Shown here piece by piece: positions 26,058 to 35,747 of a stretch of DNA of 64,000 bases (positions are counted from its first letter, which is position 1; each line of letters starts with the position of its first letter). This DNA comes from Bacteroides sp. (GTDB taxonomy: Bacteria; Bacteroidota; Bacteroidia; Bacteroidales; Bacteroidaceae). The translations under genes and the position numbers were made by a program. A model generated the notes under the pieces. That model did no database searches, was not told the DNA's origin, and saw only the letters and a list, made by a program, of their open reading frames with translations. The stretch covers positions 1 through 64,000 of the forward strand of contig JASLCG010000019.1 in NCBI GenBank assembly GCA_030151885.1, written 5' to 3'.

Positions 26058-27247
26058 AATTTATAATAATAGGATTAGACGATAACAGAGAGCAAGAGTT
26101 CCCTGAATCTGTATTAAACCTCATTAAGAGCAACACAGTTTTTAGTGGAGGTAAACGTCATTATGAAATTGTACAAACTTATCTACCTAGTAATCATATA
26201 TGGATTGATGTTTGCATCCCTCTAGAAAACACTTTCAAAGCATATAACACATATACTAAGGTAGTCGTATTTGCGTCGGGTGATCCTCTTTTTTTAGGAT
26301 TAGGCAACACAATCTGTAGAGAGTTTCCTAAAGCTAATATTCAGATTATACCTTACTTCAACTCTCTACAAATTTTAGCACATAAGAACCTACTTGCATA
26401 CCATGATATGCACGTTGTTTCATTAACAGGCAGACCATGGGATAAATTTGATGAAGCACTTATAATGGGGTTTGAAAAGATTGGAATTCTGACCGATAGA
26501 AAGACACATACACCACATAGCATCGCCCAAAGGATGATTGACTATGGATATGATAACTATAGAATTATTGTTGGGGAACTTCTTGGTAATAAAGATAGAG
26601 AACATATCCAAACATATGAACTTAATGAAATAAAGGACAGATCATTTGAATACCCTAATAATATAATACTTCTTCGGAAAAGTGTTAAAGAACGCCCCTT
26701 TGGAATACCAAATAGAGAGTTTAATCTGCTAAATGGTAGAGATAAGATGATAACCAAAATGCCAATTCGTCTTTTATCACTACATGAAATGGAGTTGAGA
26801 GAAAAAACAACAATGTGGGATATTGGATTTTGTACAGGCTCTATTTCTATTGAAGCTAAATTACAATTTCCACACTTAAAAGTGATATCTTTTGAAGTTC
26901 GTGAAGAGGGTGCTGCATTAATGGAAAGCAATAGTAAAAAAATGGGAACCCCAGGTATTAAATACTACATAGGTAATTTCCTATCTCTAGATATTAGTCA
27001 AGAACCAAAACCAGAAGCTATTTTCATAGGGGGCCATGGAGGAGAATTAAACAAAATTATGACTAAATGTTATTCTTTTCTTAAGCCTAATGGTTGTATA
27101 GTTTTCAACTCAGTCTCAGAAAAAAGCTTAAATGAATTCAAAAACACGGCTAAAAAGCTACTAATGAATATAACATCTGAAACAACAGTACAAATAGAAC
27201 AGTATAATCCAATTACTGTGATTAAAGCTACAAAAATAGAACTATGA
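26054..27247 (+). CDS. cbiET: Fused precorrin-6B/7 methyltransferase and decarboxylase (CbiE-CbiT)
   Basis: Residues 1 to about 200 are the CbiE C5-methyltransferase half (VVFASGDPLFLGLGNTI, VVSLTGRPW). Residues about 230-397 are the CbiT decarboxylase/C15-methyltransferase half with a Rossmann SAM site (MWDIGFCTGSISIEAKL). The fused form is CobL/CbiET, which methylates the ring at C5 and C15 and decarboxylates the acetate on ring C. Its stop overlaps the next ATG in an ATGA of four bases. Confidence 0.94.
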   Translation: MKFIIIGLDDNREQEFPESVLNLIKSNTVFSGGKRHYEIVQTYLPSNHIWIDVCIPLENTFKAYNTYTKVVVFASGDPLFLGLGNTICREFPKANIQIIPYFNSLQILAHKNLLAYHDMHVVSLTGRPWDKFDEALIMGFEKIGILTDRKTHTPHSIAQRMIDYGYDNYRIIVGELLGNKDREHIQTYELNEIKDRSFEYPNNIILLRKSVKERPFGIPNREFNLLNGRDKMITKMPIRLLSLHEMELREKTTMWDIGFCTGSISIEAKLQFPHLKVISFEVREEGAALMESNSKKMGTPGIKYYIGNFLSLDISQEPKPEAIFIGGHGGELNKIMTKCYSFLKPNGCIVFNSVSEKSLNEFKNTAKKLLMNITSETTVQIEQYNPITVIKATKIEL

Positions 27248-29061
27248 CATACGCTATAATATTAACTTCAGAACTAGCATACCCAATTGCTACTCTATTA
27301 AAAAGTGAGATTGATAATAGTAAAATATACACTACAAATATTTTACCTGATACTATACACATTGAGTCAATTAGCCAATGTGTGTCTAATATATTTAATA
27401 CTACTGAAGCACTAATTTTTATTGGAGCTATGGGTATTTGTGTCCGAACAATAGCTCCTCATATTCAAGATAAGAAGAGTGATCCTGCTGTTATTTGTAT
27501 AGATAGTATGGGTAAGAATGTGATTTCAGTGTTATCGGGTCATATAGGTGGGGCTAACAAACTAACACTTAAACTAGCACATATATTGGGAGCCGAGGCT
27601 GTAATAACAACCCAGAGCGATAATGCTAATTTGTGGGCATTAGATACTTTAGGAGAAAGATTTAATTGGACTACAAGAACTAATAAAACTAGTTTTAACC
27701 CCGCAATAATAGCTTTTGCTAATCAAAAAAAGACTGCCTTATTATTAGCATGTAAAGATGAGGGAACAGCATATCTTGAGCGCACAAAACCTCATCATGT
27801 TGATATATTCTACTCTGAAAAAGAAATTGATTTAGAACAATATGCATGTCTTATTGCAGTTAGTCCTTATATATACAAGGACATTGAGCTACCTATAATT
27901 TATTTTCATCCTCCAATTCTTAATTTAGGCATAGGGTGTAGAAAAAACTGCGATTCTACTGGCATTGCTTCAAATATTAAAAATGAATTATTCTCCCAAG
28001 GATTAGCTGTTGATTCAATAAAGTCGATTGCAACTATTACTCTTAAGAAAGATGAAAATCTAATCACTGAGCTTAGAGAAGAATTTATTGGTTCTAATAT
28101 TAATATCTACTCAGAAGAAGAGTTGCAACACATTCCTGTACCTAATCCTTCAGAAAAAGTGTTAGAGGTTACAAAATCACCTAGTGTTTCTGAAGCTTCT
28201 GCTATTAAATCTGCCAATTTCGGGCCTCTATTAGTAGAGAAACAAAAAGGTGGTCTTACTAAAGGGAGTGAGTTTACATTTGCAGTAGCTCAAGATGCTC
28301 AAAGTGTTCGAAGTGGACATATTGAAATTGTAGGAGCTGGTCCTGGAGACCCTGACCTTATATCTGTAAAAGGTAGATATTTCTTAGAGCAAGCTGATCT
28401 TATATTATATGCAGGAAGTTTGGTTCCTATTGAATTAACCTACTGCGCAAAGCCAACTGCAACAGTAAGAAGTTCTGCTTCTTTAAATCTAGAAGAGCAG
28501 TTTGAGCTAATGAAACAGTTCTATGATAAAGGGTTGTTAGTTGTAAGATTACATACAGGAGATCCTTGTATTTATGGTGCTATTCAAGAACAAATGGCTT
28601 TTTTTGATGAGTATAATATGTCATATCATATTACTCCTGGCATATCATCTTTTCAAGCAGCTGCTGCGGAGTTGCAGTCTCAGTTTACAATTCCAGAAAA
28701 AGTACAAACAATTATATTGACTAGGGGCGAAGGAAGAACTCCTATGCCTGAAAAAGAAAAATTACATTTATTGGCACAATCTCAAAGTACAATGTGTATT
28801 TTTTTAAGTGCCTCTATTGTTGATAAAGTTCAAGAAGAACTGTTGGAACACTACCCACCCACTACTCCAATAGCTGCTTGCTATAAGTTAACATGGAAAG
28901 ATCAAAAGATATTTAGAGGAGAACTTAGAAACCTAGCCCAAATAGTTAAAGACAATAATTTAACCTTAACTACTATGATTGTTGTTGGTGAAGCTATTGA
29001 CAACAGAAAAGGCTTATCCAAATTATACTCGTCTCATTTCAAGCATCTTTTTAGAAAATGA
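27244..29061 (+). CDS. cbiG-cobM: Fused cobalt-precorrin-5A hydrolase and precorrin-4 C11-methyltransferase
   Basis: Residues 1 to about 310 are CbiG (LIFIGAMGICVRTIAPHI, VISVLSGHIGGANKL, LNLGIGCRKNCDS), which opens the delta-lactone and releases acetaldehyde in the anaerobic route. After a linker (about 315-357), residues 359-605 are CobM/CbiF (IVGAGPGDPDLISVKG, YAGSLVP, HTGDPCIYGAI, ITPGISSFQAAAAEL, ILTRGEG). CobM makes the substrate for CbiG, so here the fusion joins successive steps. CbiG confirms that this is the anaerobic, early-cobalt pathway. Overlaps are four bases on both sides. Confidence 0.95.
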   Translation: MTYAIILTSELAYPIATLLKSEIDNSKIYTTNILPDTIHIESISQCVSNIFNTTEALIFIGAMGICVRTIAPHIQDKKSDPAVICIDSMGKNVISVLSGHIGGANKLTLKLAHILGAEAVITTQSDNANLWALDTLGERFNWTTRTNKTSFNPAIIAFANQKKTALLLACKDEGTAYLERTKPHHVDIFYSEKEIDLEQYACLIAVSPYIYKDIELPIIYFHPPILNLGIGCRKNCDSTGIASNIKNELFSQGLAVDSIKSIATITLKKDENLITELREEFIGSNINIYSEEELQHIPVPNPSEKVLEVTKSPSVSEASAIKSANFGPLLVEKQKGGLTKGSEFTFAVAQDAQSVRSGHIEIVGAGPGDPDLISVKGRYFLEQADLILYAGSLVPIELTYCAKPTATVRSSASLNLEEQFELMKQFYDKGLLVVRLHTGDPCIYGAIQEQMAFFDEYNMSYHITPGISSFQAAAAELQSQFTIPEKVQTIILTRGEGRTPMPEKEKLHLLAQSQSTMCIFLSASIVDKVQEELLEHYPPTTPIAACYKLTWKDQKIFRGELRNLAQIVKDNNLTLTTMIVVGEAIDNRKGLSKLYSSHFKHLFRK

Positions 29062-29570
29062 AAAAAGTTACATTAATCACTGGAGGACAAAGATCAGGTA
29101 AAAGTACTTATGCCGAAGAACTAGCATTAACATTGAGTAATAATCCTGTATATCTAGCAACTTCTAGAGTCTGGGATTCAGAACATGCCAAAAGGATTGC
29201 AATCCATAAAAAAAGAAGAGAATCGAATGCTTGGATCAATATTGAAGAAGAAAAATATTTAAGTAAGCATAACTTAGCTGGTAAGGTGATAGTTATTGAT
29301 TGCATTACATTATGGGCTACAAACTTTTTCTATGATTTAGAGTCTGACACAGAAACCTCGCTTCAAGCTCTAAAGTTAGAGTTTGATAAATTTACTCAAC
29401 AAGATGCTACATTCGTGTTTGTAACAAATGAAATTGGTTTGGGAGAAATGTCAGTTAATCCTATTCAAAGAAAATTCACCGATTTACAAGGCTGGCTCAA
29501 TCAATATATTGCAAGTAAATCCGATGAAGTTATATTGATGGTATCAGGAATTCCTTTGAAAGTAAAATAG
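29058..29570 (+). CDS. cobU: Adenosylcobinamide kinase / guanylyltransferase
   Basis: The 170-residue bifunctional enzyme phosphorylates adenosylcobinamide and then transfers GMP. The P-loop GGQRSGKST is at residues 9-17. The guanylylated His is in RIAIHKKRR (about 50-58), and VTNEIGLGEMSVNPIQRKF matches the conserved block before the C-terminal helix. Length is normal. It overlaps cbiG-cobM by four bases and lies 7 bases before cobT. Confidence 0.95.
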   Translation: MKKVTLITGGQRSGKSTYAEELALTLSNNPVYLATSRVWDSEHAKRIAIHKKRRESNAWINIEEEKYLSKHNLAGKVIVIDCITLWATNFFYDLESDTETSLQALKLEFDKFTQQDATFVFVTNEIGLGEMSVNPIQRKFTDLQGWLNQYIASKSDEVILMVSGIPLKVK

Positions 29571-29577
29571 ATTAAAT

Positions 29578-30618
29578 ATGTTAGACTTTAAAATAAAAGA
29601 ACCAGATAGAGCTATTATACCCTCTATTCAAAATAAGATAGATAACCTTACAAAACCTAAAGGTTCTTTGGGTTTACTAGAAGAACTAGCATTACAAATA
29701 GCATGGATTCAACAAACTACTTCTCCAAAGTTGGTAAATCCACATCATATCGTTTTTGTATCCGACCATGGTATTGCTGAAGAAAAAGTTAGTTTATCAC
29801 CTCAGGAAATCACCTATCAAATGCTCGTCAATTTTGTAAAAGGAGGAGCAGGAGTTAATTTTCTAACTAATCAGCATCACTTTAATTTAAAAATTGTTGA
29901 CCTAGGAGTTGTTAAGGATGTTGACATTCAATCTCCCAATCTTATTCACCAAAAGATAAGAAAAGGGACTTCGAACTATTTACATCAAGCAGCAATGAGT
30001 AGTGATGAGTGTATTCAAGCTCTGAAGATAGGAGCTAAACAGGTAAAATATTGTTTTAACAATGGATGTAATATTATTAGCTTTGGAGAACTAGGTATTA
30101 CAAATACATCAGCATCGGCTATATGGATGCACTTACTCACTAAAGAGAGTCTTAAAGAGTGTATAGGTGCAGGTAGTGACCATACAGGAGAAATAGTACA
30201 ACATAAATATGAGGTCCTTTCAAAATGTATTGAGAATTATAAAGGGGAGTTAAATGCTTTCCAAATAATGAGCTATTTTGGAGGTTTTGAGATGGTTGCA
30301 GCTGTAGGGGCAATGCTACAAGCAGCAGAGCTAGGTATGACCATCCTTATTGATGGATTTATTATGACTAACTGCCTTCTGATGGCTAAACAATTTTATC
30401 CTCATGTTACAGCTTATGCCATATACGGACACCAAGGTAAAGAGGTAGGACATACTATCGTTCTAAAAGCACTACATGCAAAGCCTATATTAAATTTGGG
30501 TTTACGATTAGGAGAAGGAACTGGGGCATTATGTGCCTATCCAATAGTTGAGTCTGCTATTCGTATGATTAATGAAATGAGTAGTTTTAAAAATGTAGAA
30601 GTAACAAAATATTTTTAA
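29578..30618 (+). CDS. cobT: Nicotinate-nucleotide-dimethylbenzimidazole phosphoribosyltransferase
   Basis: The 346-residue enzyme activates the lower ligand base as its alpha-ribotide. Family motifs include LTKPKGSLGLLEELA (about 24-38), VFVSDHGIAEEKVS (about 59-72) and FGELGITNTSASAIW (about 164-178). The C-terminal catalytic Glu lies in GLRLGEGTGA. Which base it uses cannot be read from sequence. No bluB or benzimidazole-forming bza gene is seen in the window, so the base may be scavenged or the genes may lie elsewhere. Confidence 0.96.
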   Translation: MLDFKIKEPDRAIIPSIQNKIDNLTKPKGSLGLLEELALQIAWIQQTTSPKLVNPHHIVFVSDHGIAEEKVSLSPQEITYQMLVNFVKGGAGVNFLTNQHHFNLKIVDLGVVKDVDIQSPNLIHQKIRKGTSNYLHQAAMSSDECIQALKIGAKQVKYCFNNGCNIISFGELGITNTSASAIWMHLLTKESLKECIGAGSDHTGEIVQHKYEVLSKCIENYKGELNAFQIMSYFGGFEMVAAVGAMLQAAELGMTILIDGFIMTNCLLMAKQFYPHVTAYAIYGHQGKEVGHTIVLKALHAKPILNLGLRLGEGTGALCAYPIVESAIRMINEMSSFKNVEVTKYF

Positions 30619-30620
30619 TT

Positions 30621-31388
30621 ATGAAAGAGATTATAGCTGCCCTGTCATTTTTTACACGAGTTCCTTTTTATAAAATTAAAGGGTGTAATGTTGATGTTAA
30701 ATACTATAGTGAAGCAATTAACTTTTGGCCTGTTGCTGGATTATTTACGGCTAGTTGCACTATAGGCGCTATTTGGAGTCTCTCCTACCTGCTTCCAACA
30801 CACTTTGCTATTCTAGGTGGAATTATTTTCAGAGTACTTATAACGGGAGCACTTCATGAAGATGGACTCTCCGATTTTTTTGATGGTCTAGGAGGAGGTA
30901 CAACAAAAAAACGAGTCCTTGAAATCATGAAAGACTCACATATTGGTGTTTACGGAGTTTTAGGCTTAATTTTTTATTTTCTTCTTTACTATCAAGCTCT
31001 TATATACCTACCCTACAATAATTTATTTATTTATATATTGGTTGCAGACACCTCTAACAAGTTACTAGCTTCCCAGATATCCCGTCATTTACCTTATGCA
31101 AGAGATAAAGAATCAAGTAAGGCTAAACTAGTATATGTTCCTATGAGCCTAAAGTCGCTTTTATTTGCTGCTATTGCCGGCCTATCTCCTCTTATCATAA
31201 CATCTATAAATAAACCGACAATATTATTAGCGACGTTGTTACCAATAATAGTATTTGCGATTCTTGTAAATTTATTAAGAAGACGTATTCAAGGTTATAC
31301 AGGAGATTGTTGTGGTGCTATATTTTTACTTTGTGAATTATCTTTTTATATTGGTTTATTAATTACCCAAAGATATATTACTATATGA
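30621..31388 (+). CDS. cobS: Adenosylcobinamide-GDP ribazoletransferase
   Basis: This 255-residue inner-membrane protein joins alpha-ribazole (phosphate) to adenosylcobinamide-GDP, the last assembly step. The acidic Mg2+ motif HEDGLSDFFDGLGGG (about 75-89) and the following KDSHIGVYGVLGL are characteristic. About six hydrophobic helices are present, and GYTGDCCGA near the C-terminus is also conserved. It starts 2 bases after cobT and overlaps cobC by four bases. Confidence 0.95.
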   Translation: MKEIIAALSFFTRVPFYKIKGCNVDVKYYSEAINFWPVAGLFTASCTIGAIWSLSYLLPTHFAILGGIIFRVLITGALHEDGLSDFFDGLGGGTTKKRVLEIMKDSHIGVYGVLGLIFYFLLYYQALIYLPYNNLFIYILVADTSNKLLASQISRHLPYARDKESSKAKLVYVPMSLKSLLFAAIAGLSPLIITSINKPTILLATLLPIIVFAILVNLLRRRIQGYTGDCCGAIFLLCELSFYIGLLITQRYITI

Positions 31389-31906
31389 AAATAGACTTGA
31401 TAAGACATACCTCAGTGAACGTCCCTAAAAATGTATGTTATGGACAATATGATGTAGAAGTAACAAATACCTTTGAAAAAGAAGCAGACATTGTAAAAGA
31501 AAAGCTCAATGATAAAGTATTTGATATTATATACTCTAGTCCTTTAACAAGATGTAAAAAACTAGCCAATCATTGTTTTGATTCCACAATAAATTATATC
31601 CCAGAATTAATGGAAATGAATTTTGGAGATTGGGAAATGAAACAATGGGACCACATTGATAGCATAGCTTGGGGTAATGACTGGATTAACACCAAAGTTC
31701 CTAATGGAGAGTCTTTTATCGAAATGTATAATCGTGTAACATCTTTTTTTGAGACGTTAAAAACTAATACACAGCTTAAAAGAGTAGCTATCTTTACACA
31801 TGGAGGAGTTATTGCTTGTAGCCGTGTATATTTTGAAAATATTCCTTTAATAAAAGCTTTTGAAAAAAGTGCTAAATACGGAGAGATTATTACTTACGAG
31901 TTATAA
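31385..31906 (+). CDS. cobC: Alpha-ribazole phosphatase (histidine phosphatase family)
   Basis: The 173-residue enzyme removes the 5'-phosphate from alpha-ribazole-5'-phosphate or cobalamin-5'-phosphate. The phosphohistidine is H8 in LIRHTSV (RHT in place of the common RHG), with Arg/Glu at YSSPLTRCKKLA and ELMEMNFGDWE and the second His in IFTHGGVI. It is the last gene of the plus-strand operon. Its stop lies inside the convergent cobK-cbiD gene (17-base overlap), and I see no separate terminator. Confidence 0.92.
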   Translation: MKIDLIRHTSVNVPKNVCYGQYDVEVTNTFEKEADIVKEKLNDKVFDIIYSSPLTRCKKLANHCFDSTINYIPELMEMNFGDWEMKQWDHIDSIAWGNDWINTKVPNGESFIEMYNRVTSFFETLKTNTQLKRVAIFTHGGVIACSRVYFENIPLIKAFEKSAKYGEIITYEL

Positions 31907-33713
31907 TATCTCCCTCATCAGTTATTAATACAATCTCTAGATTTCCTCTAAAAAGTGGACGGCAAACTTTATAACACTTACTCAATACGAGTTGGAAAAA
32001 AGAATGATGTATCCCTAAAATAGTCCATAATTCTCGTGCAAGAGTAATCTTCTCTATGTATGATAATGTTTGCTCATCACACTCTGCCTCTTTTGCTATG
32101 GATATTAAAAAACTCTTATCCATATTTATTTTTTTGCTATGCGTATCTAATGCACCTGTAGCTAACTTTACAGCTTTACCTAACATTATTCCCATCGTCA
32201 GCTTATCAAAGCCTAACTCTTGAGCTATACCAATAGCTTCTCCAATAAAATTTCCATAGTGAACAAAAGCATTAGAGCGTAAATAGGGATATTTTTTTTT
32301 AAGATATCGTTCACTTTTAGCACCCGAATTTATTACAATATGCTTACAACCTAGTGCATTAGTTACTTGCATTTCTCTTCTAATTGATGCTATAAAAGCT
32401 TCTGTGGAAAAAGGCTTCACAATTCCAGATGTCCCAATTATTGATATGCCTCCTTCAATACCTAATTTGGGATTAAAAGTTTTCAGAGCTAATAGTTTAC
32501 CTTCAGGCACAGATATAGTTATATCTACTCCTGTTTTAAAGCCATTAGGTAACTTATCGATGTAGTGAGACATTACTTTAAATACTTCACGCTTCATCAT
32601 CATACGTGGAGTTTTATTTATTGCAGGTCCACCAATTTCTAATCCTAACCCTGGTAATGTAACTACTCCTACCCCTTCACCTTGAAGAAATCTCACCCCT
32701 TTATGAGATGTGTTTAGTTTTACTTCTGCAACGATTTCTTTCTGGTGCGTAACATCTGGATCGTCACCCGCATCTTTCACAACTACAGCTGTAGCACTTT
32801 CTAAAGAGAAGTTAACTTGATTTACCTCTATGAATACTTGTTCTCCACTAGGTAAAGTTATAGCTACTTTATCTTCTGCCTTGCCTGAAAGCAAACCTAT
32901 AAAAGCAGCTTTTGCTGCTGCTGTAGCACAAGTTCCTGTTGTATATCCAATTTTTAAGGGAAAATAATCAGGTACCAAAGCTTCAATCTGTTTACGAAGT
33001 CCATAGGGTCCAAAAACCAAAATAAAATTAGGTGATAATACTGGTCTTTTAATTACAATCAGTGGTATCTTAAACTGACGTGATATCGAAACTTTTTTTT
33101 CAAAACCTCCAGATTCTCCACTCTCTTTTGTAAATATAGCTTGAGGACCTAGTTCTTTTATTACCTCAGCAATATTGTCAGATTTTGGGCTATAATATAT
33201 TAAGTTATCTACAGGAAAACCTTGCTGGAGAGCTATAGCTATAGACTCAGGTCTCTTTAATATCCTAAACCAAGTAATAGAGTTTTTCCAATAGCTTTTT
33301 AATTTTTCTATCGTATTAACGCCACTTAATGCTAACAATCTATCTATATTATTTTCTTTTAAAAACAATATTGTATCTTGATAAGAGTCCGTCCAGATTA
33401 AAGAGCTATCTCGTTCTGGATACTCTCTTTCATACCTTATAACAGGTATTTGTAGTTTATCTGATGCTAGTGCAATATTATTGTGTAAGTTCTCAGCAAA
33501 AGGATGTGCTGCATTTATAATTAATTTAATGCGTTTATCTACACAAAAAGAGACTATTTCTGTAACATCTAACGCACCTGTTATTTTCTTTCCAAAGACT
33601 AATGGAACCTCTTGATAATCTCCTTTAGTAGAGTAAAAGAATGGTTGATGTGCTTCTTCACAAACATTCACACAGACTCGGCCTTCTGTTGTTCCACCAA
33701 ATATTAATATCAT
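31890..33713 (-). CDS. cobK-cbiD: Fused precorrin-6A reductase and CbiD
   Basis: Residues 1-245 are CobK/CbiJ, the NAD(P)H-dependent precorrin-6A reductase (FGGTTEGRV at 5-13, NAAHPFAENL at 67-76, TKESGESGGFEKK at 195-207). Residues 252-607 are CbiD, the cobalt-precorrin-5B C1-methyltransferase (IGYTTGTCATAAAKAA at 255-270, GDDPDVTHQKEI, IINSGAKSERY-like INSGAKSER). In the anaerobic route CbiD acts immediately before CbiJ, so the fusion joins two consecutive steps. It overlaps the ABC ATPase gene by four bases and the convergent cobC by 17. Confidence 0.95.
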   Translation of the reverse strand: MILIFGGTTEGRVCVNVCEEAHQPFFYSTKGDYQEVPLVFGKKITGALDVTEIVSFCVDKRIKLIINAAHPFAENLHNNIALASDKLQIPVIRYEREYPERDSSLIWTDSYQDTILFLKENNIDRLLALSGVNTIEKLKSYWKNSITWFRILKRPESIAIALQQGFPVDNLIYYSPKSDNIAEVIKELGPQAIFTKESGESGGFEKKVSISRQFKIPLIVIKRPVLSPNFILVFGPYGLRKQIEALVPDYFPLKIGYTTGTCATAAAKAAFIGLLSGKAEDKVAITLPSGEQVFIEVNQVNFSLESATAVVVKDAGDDPDVTHQKEIVAEVKLNTSHKGVRFLQGEGVGVVTLPGLGLEIGGPAINKTPRMMMKREVFKVMSHYIDKLPNGFKTGVDITISVPEGKLLALKTFNPKLGIEGGISIIGTSGIVKPFSTEAFIASIRREMQVTNALGCKHIVINSGAKSERYLKKKYPYLRSNAFVHYGNFIGEAIGIAQELGFDKLTMGIMLGKAVKLATGALDTHSKKINMDKSFLISIAKEAECDEQTLSYIEKITLARELWTILGIHHSFFQLVLSKCYKVCRPLFRGNLEIVLITDEGDIITRK

Positions 33714-34720
33714 AGTTTTGCTATTTTATACAGTAATTCTTCAATAGAATTTACCTCTGCTACTTTAATATCACCTTTAAAAATGCTAATCATTTTATCA
33801 TTACCAATAATTGATATTTCAGCATCAATATTTCTTGATGCTTTTATTCCATTTCTAGATAATGCTTTACGAATCATTGCATATATGTAACCATGCCCCT
33901 CTAACTTAACCTCTGCTTTAAATTCATTATCGACTCTAAAAAGTCCTGTTTTTTTATCAAAAAGAATCCCTTTACGCTCAAAAAAAAGACTCAATCTTCC
34001 CTCTAACGACAAGTCTTCTGGAGTACCAATACTTATTCCTTGCTGCTTATCCATAAGCCATATTTTATCGGCTATTTGTAAAGCAAGTTCCAAGTCATGT
34101 GTAGATAAAAATATTGTTTTATTCGTTTTTCTTGATAGACTATGTAATAATTGCATCAGTTCAACTTTACTTGGAAAATCTAAAAAAGCAGTAGGTTCAT
34201 CAAGTAGAATAATAGGAGTAGACTGCACAAGAGCTTTCGCTATTAAACATTTTTGTCGTTCACCATCACTTAAAGTATCTATCATTCTATCGGCCAGATT
34301 TTCAATTTTAACTAACCTAATAGCTTCATCTACCAAATTTCTATCTTCTTGACTTAAAACACCCCAGAACCCTGTATAAGGGCTCCTTCCTAAACCTATC
34401 AGCTCTCTTGCTGTCATGTTTTTTATATTGAACTTATCTGTCAACACCACACTAACTACTTTAGATAGTTCTTTCTCTGTATAAGAGGTAATTTCTTTGC
34501 CATTAATTATTATATCACCTCCCAGTAGCGGCTGAAAAGCAGATAAGGTACGAAGTAAAGTTGACTTACCCACTCCATTCGCTCCAAGTAAGCAAGTTAG
34601 TTCTCCACTGAATATAGAACAGTTTATTTTAGGGCTAACAACTTTTTTATTTTTATTTTGTATATAACCAATGCTTAAGTCTCTTAGTTCTATTGTCTTT
34701 ATAGACTCTCTAATATTCAT
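33710..34720 (-). CDS. btuD: Cobalamin-type ABC transporter ATPase with a C-terminal extension
   Basis: The protein has Walker A GANGVGKST, signature LSDGERQKC and Walker B IILLDEPTAF, in the FecE/BtuD family. The open frame reaches ATG 34762, but the first 14 residues only mirror the end of the permease gene in another frame. The Met at 34720 (MNIRESIKTIEL) overlaps the permease by 11 bases and is the better start, giving 336 residues. About 75 residues beyond the usual ABC core (from KAEVKLEGHGYIYAMIRKAL to the end) form a small extra domain of unknown role. Substrate is assigned from the riboswitch-led operon. Confidence 0.9.
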   Translation of the reverse strand: MNIRESIKTIELRDLSIGYIQNKNKKVVSPKINCSIFSGELTCLLGANGVGKSTLLRTLSAFQPLLGGDIIINGKEITSYTEKELSKVVSVVLTDKFNIKNMTARELIGLGRSPYTGFWGVLSQEDRNLVDEAIRLVKIENLADRMIDTLSDGERQKCLIAKALVQSTPIILLDEPTAFLDFPSKVELMQLLHSLSRKTNKTIFLSTHDLELALQIADKIWLMDKQQGISIGTPEDLSLEGRLSLFFERKGILFDKKTGLFRVDNEFKAEVKLEGHGYIYAMIRKALSRNGIKASRNIDAEISIIGNDKMISIFKGDIKVAEVNSIEELLYKIAKL

Positions 34721-35747
34721 ATAACTCACTCCTCCTTTTACTAAATAATACTGAAATAACAATTGGAGCTCCTATTAATGCCGTTACAGAATTGATAGGT
34801 AATGCCCCTTCAAATCCAGGCATACGAGCTATAAGATTACAAAGTAATGCTAACCCTGCACCAGTGAGTGTTACAGCAGGCATTAAAATTCTATGATCGG
34901 ACGATACAAAAATTGTACGACATAAGTGTGGTACAGCCAAACCTAAAAAGACTATTGGCCCACAATATGCTGTAACAATAGCAGTTATAATGCAAGAGCA
35001 GCAAATTGTCCATAATCTAGCCCTCTTCATATTTAACCCTAAATTTTTGGCATAATTCTCTCCTAACAACATTAAATTTAGAGTTTTAATTAATAAATAT
35101 GAGAGAGGAATTAGTATTGACATTATAGAAACAAAAGTAAAAACTTGTCCTTGCGATACTTTTGAGAAGCTACCTAAGCCCCATATAACATAAGCCCTAA
35201 CATCTTCATCATTACTAAAGAACTTCAAAACGCCAATTATTGCTGTTGCAATATAGCCTATCATAACACCAATAATTAGAAGTATTACATTCCCTTTGAT
35301 TCGCTGAGAAATAGCCACTATAATTAACATTACAACAATCGCTCCAATTATCGCGGCAATTGAAATAGCTATTTCACCAAAAAAGCCAAGTTGACTTAGG
35401 GCCACTCCACCAATATTGCCAGATAGTAGTATAATAAAGGCGACTCCTAAACTTGCTCCCGAACTGATACCTAACTCTGATGGTCCTGCTAAAGGATTCC
35501 TAAAAATAGTTTGCATTTGCAGGCCACTTATTGATAAGCCAGCACCAGCAAATAAGGCTGTTAATGTCTGTGGAAAACGAGATTTCCAAACAATATTTTG
35601 CCATATTTCCGATTGAGAACTATCTCCTCCTAAAATTTTAATTACAGATGAGAAAGGAATCGAAATAGTTCCTAAAGATATATTCAGCATAAATAAACAA
35701 ACTATTACTGCTGATATAATTATATAGAGTAAAAAGTACCTTTTCAT
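34710..35747 (-). CDS. btuC: FecCD/BtuC-type ABC transporter permease
   Basis: The 345-residue inner-membrane permease shows about nine to ten hydrophobic helices and the FecCD hallmarks FPQTLTALFAGAGLSISGLQMQ, NPLAGPSELGISSGASLGV and CGPIVFLGLAVPHLCR. It forms the channel for corrinoid import together with the neighbouring ATPase and lipoprotein. Four-base overlap with btuF and 11-base overlap with btuD. Iron-siderophore permeases share this family, so the corrinoid assignment rests on the operon. Confidence 0.92.
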   Translation of the reverse strand: MKRYFLLYIIISAVIVCLFMLNISLGTISIPFSSVIKILGGDSSQSEIWQNIVWKSRFPQTLTALFAGAGLSISGLQMQTIFRNPLAGPSELGISSGASLGVAFIILLSGNIGGVALSQLGFFGEIAISIAAIIGAIVVMLIIVAISQRIKGNVILLIIGVMIGYIATAIIGVLKFFSNDEDVRAYVIWGLGSFSKVSQGQVFTFVSIMSILIPLSYLLIKTLNLMLLGENYAKNLGLNMKRARLWTICCSCIITAIVTAYCGPIVFLGLAVPHLCRTIFVSSDHRILMPAVTLTGAGLALLCNLIARMPGFEGALPINSVTALIGAPIVISVLFSKRRSELYEY

